Assembly (NCBI RefSeq): GCF_029433295.1
Contig: NZ_JAQTHV010000001.1
Location: forward strand, 372,001 to 436,000
Length of the DNA stretch: 64,000 nt
Reading direction: 5' to 3'
Source: Bifidobacterium sp. ESL0784
GTDB lineage: Bacteria; Actinomycetota; Actinomycetes; Actinomycetales; Bifidobacteriaceae
The position numbers and the translations under genes are program-made. Below the pieces are notes generated by a model that did no database searches, was not told the origin of the DNA, and saw nothing but the letters and a program-made list of their open reading frames with translations. Shown here one piece after another: positions 34,918 through 43,031 of this stretch. Within the stretch, counting starts at the first letter, position 1. Each line of letters begins with the position of its first letter.

Positions 34918-37900
34918 ATGAAAAGGCGTAACTGGCTGAAACCCGGAAGCATAAGACATTTGATTGCTTGCGGATTGGCGATGTTGACAGCATTTTCGAT
35001 GCTTGTTCCTAGTGTGGCGAATGCTGGAATGGGCATCGGGGGTGGTGGCGTTGGCGGAGGTGGTAGCGTCGGCCCCAACGATGATGCTTTATGGCTTTAT
35101 GACAATAATTCATATTCAGGCACTCCTGTACAAGGCTGGGGCGAAGATTCCATCACCTATGCATTGAGCCAGATTCATAGCCGCTTTGCAGCGTCGAATC
35201 CTGGAACGCCGGTGGGCGCCAGTTTCGATGGGAGGATTAAGCCGGTTTGCCGTGATGCAATCAGCAGAGCCATCGCGGATCCGACTGATGGGCCCGCAAC
35301 CCAGGCACGTGTGGTCGGGGTGATGATGACGGTGTCGGCGACGCCTTCCATTGCCGGCGGCAACAAAATCAACTTATGGGGCACGAACGGATCGGATTTC
35401 ATGAACCGGTTCCATGCTGATTGGGATGCAGTGAATCCCTCTGGGAGTTTGGCTGGTTGGGACTCCGGATGGCTCGCGCGCGGCAAATCGATGTTCGAAG
35501 ACGGCATCAACGCGCAGGCGGCAGCCACTCCGTCTGGCGTGCAGGTGGTGTGCCTGGCGGTCAACAACCAGCAGCCTCCACGTGACTACACTCTCGGTCT
35601 GACCACGAGTCAGCAGATGCCGGCAGGCGTCGTTGTCGGCGCCACCGATCCGGTCCGTGATCTCATTCATGCTACCGGCAATGGGTCGCCTATCAGCGAG
35701 GATGTGAATGCGAATGTGACCCTGTATTATGGTGGCCAACCTGACGGCTATGTGCCGGGGACTCGAGTTACGAAAATCGCCGCGATTCATAACAATGGTG
35801 ATTCATGGTCGCCATTGTTCGTTCCCTCGGATTTGGGTATGAGCCATTGGCAAGAGGGCCCATATTGGTTCGATGTAGGTGTGTACAAGCAGGGAAGGAT
35901 GAGCGCCGATGCCGGCCATATCGGCTATGCCGACGCTGCCGAGCGCTGGGATATAGGTTCTTTGGCGCCTTCCGCACCCACTAAATCCGTGCAGGAGGGA
36001 ACGAGTACGGATGGTATGTCGAACACGACCACCATCGAATCAGGCACCGGTCGGGGCGGTTACGAGCTGCATTTCAGGGATGTCATTGCTCCCAATGGTG
36101 TCGATTATGACGTGTCGGGCATGAAAGTCACGGATACCACTACAAATAGGGATATATCCGATCAATTCGTGATGAATTGGGACCGGTCCACCAACACGGT
36201 CAGGGCCGACCGCTCGAAGGATATAGGGGAGATGCCCGCCGACCACGTTTTCCGGTTTGAGTTCAAGGTAGGGGTGCACAATCCGACTACCAACCAGGTG
36301 GGGGACACGGCTTCGGTCTCGTGGAATAAAAAAGCCTTTGTGGACACCCCACATTATGAATTCCCAACGCGTAGCCCTGACCCGAACAAGGCATGGACCA
36401 CTGACCCCAATGAGTCCTTGTCCGTTTCAGATCCCAACCATACGAATCAGGCAGGCAGCGACGGCAGGGCGTTTGTTCCGGGCGACCGGGTTTCCAGCGT
36501 GGTCAACGGCACTTTGCCCAAGGACCTGATAGAGGATCTTTCGCAATATTCGTTGAGCGATGACTGGTCGGATGCCTCTCGTTATCTCGATTTCCCCAAC
36601 GAAAACGCTAGAGTGTATGTCGGCGGCATCGATCGCACCGCCGATTTCAGTATCACCACCACCGGTTTCAAGACAACGGCCGTGGCCCGTCAGTCGATGC
36701 TTGCCGGCAGTGCGCATCAAGGCAATGATCGGGTGGTCAAGTTGGTGCTTGATGGCAGTTTCAAGTCGGAGACGACGGCCACCGATGCCGTGTCCATGAA
36801 CAATTCCGGCACAGAGCGATTCAATGGGCAGGATGCGGATACGAATACGCCTTCAGTGTTTGTGCGCAGCCCGAATCCAGACAAGGCATGGGTCATGGAC
36901 CCAACGGAAGCCAAAAATACCGAGGACCCTGGGCATACCAATAATGTGGCGGCCGACAACAAAACATACGTCACCGGCGACGATGTGACCGTCTTTGTCG
37001 GCGGGACATTGCCCAAGAACCTGGCCAAGGATCTGGACCAATATGCCATTACGGATGATTGGTCGCAGGCCGCTCCATATGCCCACTTCTCCAGCAATCG
37101 GACCAATGTCTTCGTCGATGATGTGGATCGCACCCGCGACTTCGACATCGAGACCAACGGGAATGTGACCACCTCCAGGGCAAAGCCGGCGATTCTTAAC
37201 GGCAGTGGCAAGCAGACGCGGGATCACAAGGTTAAAATGATACTGATGGGCATCATGCCCAGAAACCTTGATGCGCACACGACCAAAACCCTCGTCAACA
37301 AGGGCAGTGAGCAGTGGAACGGGAAAACGGCTGCCACGAATACGCCACGGGTGTATGTGTGGAGCCCAAACCCCGACAAAAGCTGGGTGCGACTGGATGG
37401 CGAAGGCAAATGGAAGTTGGCCATCGACCCGAATAAGAGCAATGCGACCGGTGCCGACAATCTCACGTTCCTTGACGGCGACCAATTGGGCGCTGTGGTT
37501 AATCTTCCGATAACCGACCCGAGCGCGCTGCAACATCGTATCAACCAACTTTCGTTGACCGATGACTACGCGAAGGTCGACTACTTGGTCGATCCCCAAG
37601 CACTTTCCAAAGTGCGTGTTTACATGGCAGCGACCTCCTCAAGCAGCGAGTCAAGCGTTGATGCGATCAACGAAGTCGCAGGCTCCGATGTCACCGAGGA
37701 ATTTGACATTTCCCAGTCAGCTCCAACGAAGATCACGGCAACTGCCAAGCGCGGTTGGCTTACCACGCTTTCGCGTCACGCCGGTCCGGTCCAGATCACG
37801 ATGTTCGTGCCTTTCGTGGCGAACTACGCCAACGGCATGGGTGCCGCGAAAGTGCGTGAGGACTTCCATAAAGGGCCCGGCGACGAGCTTGTCTTCGGTG

Positions 37901-40416
37901 CGAATCCTGCCGGAACCGATTTACTGAATGAAGGCTTGATCTGCGTCAATAGGCAAGTCGAATACACCAATTTGCCGAAGATCTACGGTTACTTGCCGTC
38001 GGTGAAGAAGGATGTGGTCAGCGAGGCCTCGCAAGGCGGCGATCAGGGTTCTGTGGACGGCAAAGTAGTTTACCCCGGTCAGAAGGTCGAATATGATTTG
38101 GACACCCAATTACGTTTGCCCTCCTTGGCTTATGCGGTAAAAACCATTGTGTTCACCGATCGCTATGACCGCTACCTCAAGCCCGACAAACAGACGCTTG
38201 AGCTGATGGATCTCAACAGCGGACGCATGATACCCAAGTCGAAATACGTGACCAAGTGGGAAGACACGGCGCATGAGGTCGCGGTTTCTCTAACCGACAC
38301 TGCCCTCATCTCCCAGTGGCAGGCTGGAGGCACGCCGCGATTACAGCTGCGGTTGGAAGGTACTGTGTCTGCTGATGCGCCAACTGACCATAGGATTGGC
38401 AACCAGTGGATGCTCACCCTGAACAACTCCGTGACCCCAAGTAATGAGGTGTTCAACATCCCATCTGCCCTGAATCCCGCCAAACACGATTTCCAAAGCT
38501 CGAAGCAGGGCGATCCCACCGTCTCCATCGACGGGAGGACGTTGCTTCTTGGCGACAGCGGAAATTATGCCATCGATTTGGACGCCACCCAGACGGGTCA
38601 GGCCTATAAAGTCTGGAGACTTGGAATCGTCGATGATTTCAACGAGGAATATCTCAAGGTCGACCCTACGGATATTTCGGTGACCGGCGATGACGGCCTG
38701 GACTATACCGCGAAATTCAACATCAAGATTCATGACGGCGTGCTTTACGTCTTCGCCAAAACGGTGGATACTTTCGTAGCGGCAACGGCGGCGACGCTGA
38801 AAGGCGACCCTCAACCCAAGGATCTGCAGGCGTATGCCTCGCAAGACAAGTATGACCCGCTTGCCGATCCCGCGATTGACCAATCGTTGCTTGGCCAGCG
38901 CTATCACATTGTGATGCCATACAAAGTGCAAAAGGTCAGTGATGGATATGTCGTCAAGAATAAGGCCGTCCAAGTCGAGAACACGATACGCAAAGAGACC
39001 AACGAAGTGGGCAACCCCTTGAAACCGATCAACCCCGCCAAGGATGTGATCGTCCAGGTCGGCGGCGAATCCGTGAACGGCTCCAGCGTCTATAAGGGCA
39101 GCACGTTCCTCTATCAGCTCGACAGCTCCGTTCTGCCTGCGAATCGCGCCTATCCGCGAGTTGATGGGTGGAATATCGTCGATAACCTCGATTCGGACTA
39201 TGACCAGTACACCGGCCAATGGGCCGTATACGCGACCCGTGATCTGCATGGTGCGGACGGCAGGGTGATCGCACGCAAGGGGGATAGAATTGCCGGCAAC
39301 GGATTCGATGCTATTGACAAATTCGGCGGCGATTTGTTCACCCTTGTGACAGATAACGGTGGTGTTTCGCTTCGCGGTTCCGGCGGTGCGGCTTCCGGGC
39401 AGGCCGAGCACCTGCAGATCACTGTCGCCGCAACTGAAGCCTATCGTCAACTGGTTTCCCAAGACGAGGCGAATGAACAAGGTTGGCGTGCCTATATCCA
39501 AGTCGCTCGGATGAAACCGACCGAGCGCCACGAGAACAGGTTCATCGAGACCCTCAACGGTCAAGCGAACGAATCGAACGTGGTGTGGACCCGAACGCCG
39601 GACCTGGTTCCTTCGCTGCATATCGAAAAGTGGGACAAGCCCAGCGGTTGGTCGAAAGGCGACCGCGACAATCCGGATGACGCGTTCAACGTCGACGGAG
39701 ACACCGAAATCGTCTTCACCATCACCAACACCAGCGACCACGAAGGTGGGCATGGGGCGCTGTTCAAGGCCAGTGACCTGAAAATCAGCGATACCACCCT
39801 TGCCGGCGATGGTGCGGTGAGTGGTTTCAGGTATCCTGCCGGGTGGTCGAACCTCGTGCTGAAGCCTGGAGAGCATGTCGATGTGGTCGGCACGCTCAAA
39901 GACGTGACGGCAAGGCATATGGACCGGGCGAAAGTCACCGGGATTCCGCTCGTCGCTCTTCAGGGCGTGGATGCGAATCCTTGGGCACATGGTTCCGAGG
40001 ACGAGGGGACCACCGCTCATGGCGGCGAAGGTTCGGCTTCTTCGGCCGGTGAAACAGCCGAAGAAGAAACCGGCGGGCCGGCTTCGGGTGGTGCCGATTC
40101 TTCCGGGATCGTGGCCGGCCAAGTGCCCGGTATCGCCGAAACGTGGCTTCCGGGTTCGAGCGATTTGCATGCGAAGACCGTCAAAATCGGAGGCCAAACC
40201 ATGAATGTGATGCAGCCGGTGTCCTCCAACCTTGACGATTGGAACGGTTTGCGCAAGGTCGATCAGTCCGCTGCCGCTCCTGCTCCCGTTCCCGCTGCTC
40301 TGGTCATCAGCGGGGCATCCATCACCCTGTTGTTGCTTGTCGCCGGCGCGTTCCTCTTCGGTGCACTTCTGTTGGAAGTGCTGAAACGCGACCGATACTG
40401 CCCTCGGCATCGGTGA
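34918..40416 (+). CDS. Large repeat-containing surface protein (isopeptide adhesin-like)
   Basis: 1832 residues. A signal peptide (1-37, basic start then LIACGLAMLTAFSMLVPSVANA) is followed by a Gly-rich stretch and a globular region to about residue 360. Three repeats of about 165 residues begin near 36375, 36870 and 37365 (each opening SPxPxKxW and containing DLDQY or DLSQY plus a DDW motif). Then come two related domains opening with VKKDVV and NPAKDVIVQVGGESVNG, like the isopeptide-forming C-terminal domains of streptococcal antigen I/II adhesins. The end has a Gly/Ser/Glu linker, a membrane helix (about 1797-1821) and a basic tail. No LPxTG motif is seen, so anchoring is by the helix. 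GGAGGAG precedes the ATG at 34918. Confidence 0.78.
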   Translation: MKRRNWLKPGSIRHLIACGLAMLTAFSMLVPSVANAGMGIGGGGVGGGGSVGPNDDALWLYDNNSYSGTPVQGWGEDSITYALSQIHSRFAASNPGTPVGASFDGRIKPVCRDAISRAIADPTDGPATQARVVGVMMTVSATPSIAGGNKINLWGTNGSDFMNRFHADWDAVNPSGSLAGWDSGWLARGKSMFEDGINAQAAATPSGVQVVCLAVNNQQPPRDYTLGLTTSQQMPAGVVVGATDPVRDLIHATGNGSPISEDVNANVTLYYGGQPDGYVPGTRVTKIAAIHNNGDSWSPLFVPSDLGMSHWQEGPYWFDVGVYKQGRMSADAGHIGYADAAERWDIGSLAPSAPTKSVQEGTSTDGMSNTTTIESGTGRGGYELHFRDVIAPNGVDYDVSGMKVTDTTTNRDISDQFVMNWDRSTNTVRADRSKDIGEMPADHVFRFEFKVGVHNPTTNQVGDTASVSWNKKAFVDTPHYEFPTRSPDPNKAWTTDPNESLSVSDPNHTNQAGSDGRAFVPGDRVSSVVNGTLPKDLIEDLSQYSLSDDWSDASRYLDFPNENARVYVGGIDRTADFSITTTGFKTTAVARQSMLAGSAHQGNDRVVKLVLDGSFKSETTATDAVSMNNSGTERFNGQDADTNTPSVFVRSPNPDKAWVMDPTEAKNTEDPGHTNNVAADNKTYVTGDDVTVFVGGTLPKNLAKDLDQYAITDDWSQAAPYAHFSSNRTNVFVDDVDRTRDFDIETNGNVTTSRAKPAILNGSGKQTRDHKVKMILMGIMPRNLDAHTTKTLVNKGSEQWNGKTAATNTPRVYVWSPNPDKSWVRLDGEGKWKLAIDPNKSNATGADNLTFLDGDQLGAVVNLPITDPSALQHRINQLSLTDDYAKVDYLVDPQALSKVRVYMAATSSSSESSVDAINEVAGSDVTEEFDISQSAPTKITATAKRGWLTTLSRHAGPVQITMFVPFVANYANGMGAAKVREDFHKGPGDELVFGANPAGTDLLNEGLICVNRQVEYTNLPKIYGYLPSVKKDVVSEASQGGDQGSVDGKVVYPGQKVEYDLDTQLRLPSLAYAVKTIVFTDRYDRYLKPDKQTLELMDLNSGRMIPKSKYVTKWEDTAHEVAVSLTDTALISQWQAGGTPRLQLRLEGTVSADAPTDHRIGNQWMLTLNNSVTPSNEVFNIPSALNPAKHDFQSSKQGDPTVSIDGRTLLLGDSGNYAIDLDATQTGQAYKVWRLGIVDDFNEEYLKVDPTDISVTGDDGLDYTAKFNIKIHDGVLYVFAKTVDTFVAATAATLKGDPQPKDLQAYASQDKYDPLADPAIDQSLLGQRYHIVMPYKVQKVSDGYVVKNKAVQVENTIRKETNEVGNPLKPINPAKDVIVQVGGESVNGSSVYKGSTFLYQLDSSVLPANRAYPRVDGWNIVDNLDSDYDQYTGQWAVYATRDLHGADGRVIARKGDRIAGNGFDAIDKFGGDLFTLVTDNGGVSLRGSGGAASGQAEHLQITVAATEAYRQLVSQDEANEQGWRAYIQVARMKPTERHENRFIETLNGQANESNVVWTRTPDLVPSLHIEKWDKPSGWSKGDRDNPDDAFNVDGDTEIVFTITNTSDHEGGHGALFKASDLKISDTTLAGDGAVSGFRYPAGWSNLVLKPGEHVDVVGTLKDVTARHMDRAKVTGIPLVALQGVDANPWAHGSEDEGTTAHGGEGSASSAGETAEEETGGPASGGADSSGIVAGQVPGIAETWLPGSSDLHAKTVKIGGQTMNVMQPVSSNLDDWNGLRKVDQSAAAPAPVPAALVISGASITLLLLVAGAFLFGALLLEVLKRDRYCPRHR

Positions 40417-40440
40417 TTTGAAGTGCCAGTGTCGTCTGCT

Positions 40441-40472
40441 TCCGGGGTTTCCGAAAATTTGGAAGCCCCGGA
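40441..40472 (+). terminator. Hairpin after the surface protein gene
   Basis: TCCGGGGTTTCC (40441-40452) pairs with 40461-40472 with one G-U pair and an 8-nt loop. No T-tract follows, so it may be a weak terminator or an mRNA-stabilising hairpin. Confidence 0.5.
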
Positions 40473-40773
40473 CTCCCGGTTCTGCGAATCAATCAAATTC
40501 AGCAACCATTCAGCTTACGTTCAAGAATATCTGCCGAAAGTAGCGGAATTTCTTGGGCTTTGCCACAGCGCCCGCCCATGATGACCTTGTTCAATATAAC
40601 CAACCGACGCAGAAAGGTGGGCAAACGGTCATCCGTTTATCCTTTTTCTGGTCGAGGCGATATGGGCACTTGCGATTTATGGGGGTGCGGGTAGCTATTT
40701 CGCCAATAGGCAGTCATTTGATTCGTCTGCCGGTATCCGGCAGGCGCACAGGAATACGAACAGGAGCATCAAT

Positions 40774-41856
40774 ATGGACAAGAATACGAACGACAACGTA
40801 ACGAAGAACAAGAACGCCAATGGTGGGACGAAAGCTGAAACTGCGGCGGATGTCCAAAATGCCGCCGGTAACGATACTGACGCCACTATGAATATGCGTC
40901 CCGAAAGCCACTCGGACACAAACGTCAAGGGAAATACTGGGGAAACGACTACACCATCAGGTACCAATCCTGCAAATACTTCTGTATTCACCCCAACCGA
41001 TGGCAACGCTTATGGTGGTAGCCCGTCGACTTCTGCTTATGGAGCCACAGCCGGATACCCGCCGTATCAGTCGCCGAATGGTCCCAATAGCCAGCCTGGT
41101 GGCAGCGCAGGATTTGGGACCAACGGTCAGCAGCGTGGTGCCGGCAGCTTTGCAGGCAGCCACCAGCCGATGGGCGGGAACGGTTTCGCAACGAATGGCC
41201 AGCCGATTGGTGGCGCGAGTTACATGGCCAACGGTGAGTCGGTCGGTGCCGGCAGTTTCGCCGCAACCGGCACCTTCCACCCTGGCCAGAAGCCGAATGA
41301 ACATTCCGGCAAGATGTGGGGCGCGATTATCGGCATCGCCCTCGTTTGCGGCTTGGCCGGTGGCGCGATCGGAGGGTTCGCCACCGCGAAATCGGTGGTG
41401 CCTTCGCAAAGCCAGCAAATGGAACGCCAGATGCCTTCGGGCCAGGGCCGTAGAGGCATGGGCCAGATGCCCGGTGCCAGCGGTCAGTCTATGGATGACA
41501 GCGGTCAGTCCGGCCTGTCCGGGCAGGATGGGTCCGGATTGTCCGGGGATTCTGGGCAATCAGACGGATCCGGATCGTCCGACGATTCGAATCAATCCGA
41601 TTCAATGGGTTCGGCTGACGGCTCGGACATGTTCGGTGGTTCCGATTCTCAAAACAGCGGCAGCGGAAGTCACTCCGGAAAGTCCCGTAGCGGTATGTCC
41701 GATTCCTCCGGAAGCCGTTCCAAGGGGACAAGCTCATCACAAACGGATACTTCTTCCAGCTCTGGAAGCTCGACGTCAGGTGTCGCCGGAAGCTCGGCTT
41801 CAGAAGACCCGGGCGCTTCGTTAACCATTGCCGATACGACGTTGCGGGAAGCATGA
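40774..41856 (+). CDS. Gly/Ser-rich single-pass membrane protein
   Basis: 360 residues, not recognised. Residues 1-185 are polar and low complexity, with imperfect repeats rich in Gly, Asn, Gln and Ala (GTNGQQRGAGSF, ATNGQPIGGASY, MANGESVGAGSF). One membrane helix (about 188-209, GAIIGIALVCGLAGGAIGGF) follows. The outside part (210-360) is almost entirely Ser, Gly and Asp, which suits a stalk or heavily glycosylated segment. AGGAG is 8 nt before the ATG. It lies between the surface protein and two glycosyltransferases, so it may be a substrate of them (inference). Confidence 0.65.
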   Translation: MDKNTNDNVTKNKNANGGTKAETAADVQNAAGNDTDATMNMRPESHSDTNVKGNTGETTTPSGTNPANTSVFTPTDGNAYGGSPSTSAYGATAGYPPYQSPNGPNSQPGGSAGFGTNGQQRGAGSFAGSHQPMGGNGFATNGQPIGGASYMANGESVGAGSFAATGTFHPGQKPNEHSGKMWGAIIGIALVCGLAGGAIGGFATAKSVVPSQSQQMERQMPSGQGRRGMGQMPGASGQSMDDSGQSGLSGQDGSGLSGDSGQSDGSGSSDDSNQSDSMGSADGSDMFGGSDSQNSGSGSHSGKSRSGMSDSSGSRSKGTSSSQTDTSSSSGSSTSGVAGSSASEDPGASLTIADTTLREA

Positions 41857-41898
41857 GGTGAGCGCGACTTTAAACAATAGAAGAATATACGATTTGAT

Positions 41899-41929
41899 AA
41901 TGGCCTCGGTCTGTCCCGGGGTCATTTTT
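41899..41929 (+). terminator. Terminator of the Gly/Ser-rich protein gene
   Basis: AATGGCCTCGG (41899-41909) pairs with CCGGGGTCATT (41916-41926) through two G-U pairs, followed by a T-run ending at 41929. Confidence 0.7.
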
Positions 41930-42114
41930 CATGCCTTTTGCGGCGTCATCGCAACATCGGACGGGTGATATATAACATTCGTTTCAACGACGAGCTACCG
42001 GTTTATCGCATCCAGATAACGCTCAGCAAACTTCCATGGTATTGGCGACAGGTTTCGGGCTTCGTCCCACGATTGCCTGAGTGTATATCCAAAATCGTCG
42101 TGTGTACTGTCATT

Positions 42115-43008
42115 ATGACAACACAACAGCAGCCGCAAACGGCACAACATGGTTTTCATTCCATCAACGTAACCGAGAAGACCGGGCGTAACCTGCCCAA
42201 TCCTCCCAACTTTGTCTCCATCGCCGAGCGCGTGGGAAAGCCGGCGTACGTGGATGCCGACATCGTCATCCCCGTCTACAACGAGCGGGAGCAGCTCGCC
42301 GACTCGGTCCTCGCCTTGATGCGGTTCCTTGTCTCGTCGCGTAATAGCCGGTTCCTGACGCAATCCCAGCCGTCCTATTTCCCGCTATACAGCTGGAACA
42401 TCGTCATCGCCGACAACGCGAGCACTGATGATACCTGGCCGATCGCCGTCAGTCTGGCCCGGCAATATCCAAAATTCATTCGCGCGATCCGTATTCCGGC
42501 AAAGGGCCGGGGCCTCGCGTTGAAACTGGCTTGGGACGAGTCTCAAGCCAAAGCCCGGGCGTATATGGACGTCGACCTTTCCACCGATATCCGCCTGACC
42601 GATGTGCTGGTCAATTCGATTTTGAGCGGTCAAGCCGAAGTGGCGAGCGGCTGCCGTCTGCTCGATGAGTCTCACGTCACTCGCTCTGCCAAGCGAGAGT
42701 TCATCTCCCGGAGCTACAACGCCTTGTTGCGAACAACCTTGGGCGTCACCTTCGAGGATGCGCAGTGCGGTTTCAAGGCAATCAGCGCGAAGGCCGCCGA
42801 ATTTCTGCTGCCGAGAATACAAGACAACGAGTGGTTCTTCGACACCGAGCTTCTGACGCTCGCCCAGACTTACAACCTGCCTACCTATATATTCCCGGTG
42901 CGTTGGGTCGAGGATACGGGCACAACGGTCGACATTCCCGACACCGTCCGCAAAGACCTTGCGGGCATCAAACGGATGCGGCGCGAACTTGCCGCTTCAC
43001 TCATCTAA
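42115..43008 (+). CDS. GT2 glycosyltransferase (polyprenyl-phosphate sugar synthase, DPM1-like)
   Basis: 297 residues, no membrane helix. The GT-A fold motifs are clear: DADIVIPVYNE at the N-terminus, IADNASTDDT, the metal-binding MDVDLSTD, EDAQCGFKAI and NEWFFDTELL. This is the DPM1/ALG5 pattern, enzymes that transfer a sugar from a nucleotide donor to polyprenyl phosphate on the cytoplasmic face. ATG 42115 is the best start by alignment of the first motif; the frame is open further upstream without a good ribosome site. It is followed 23 bp later by a GT39 enzyme, the class that uses such lipid-linked sugars. Confidence 0.85.
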   Translation: MTTQQQPQTAQHGFHSINVTEKTGRNLPNPPNFVSIAERVGKPAYVDADIVIPVYNEREQLADSVLALMRFLVSSRNSRFLTQSQPSYFPLYSWNIVIADNASTDDTWPIAVSLARQYPKFIRAIRIPAKGRGLALKLAWDESQAKARAYMDVDLSTDIRLTDVLVNSILSGQAEVASGCRLLDESHVTRSAKREFISRSYNALLRTTLGVTFEDAQCGFKAISAKAAEFLLPRIQDNEWFFDTELLTLAQTYNLPTYIFPVRWVEDTGTTVDIPDTVRKDLAGIKRMRRELAASLI

Positions 43009-43031
43009 TCGTATCAATAAAGGACACATCC

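Noticed and set aside
38341..40410. 689-codon minus-strand open frame opposite the surface protein
   Set aside because: Antisense shadow of the adhesin gene, which has signal peptide, repeats and ribosome site.
41856..41875. Third copy of the two-hairpin element
   Set aside because: Only the short GAGGTGAGCGCGA stretch matches; neither hairpin is present.
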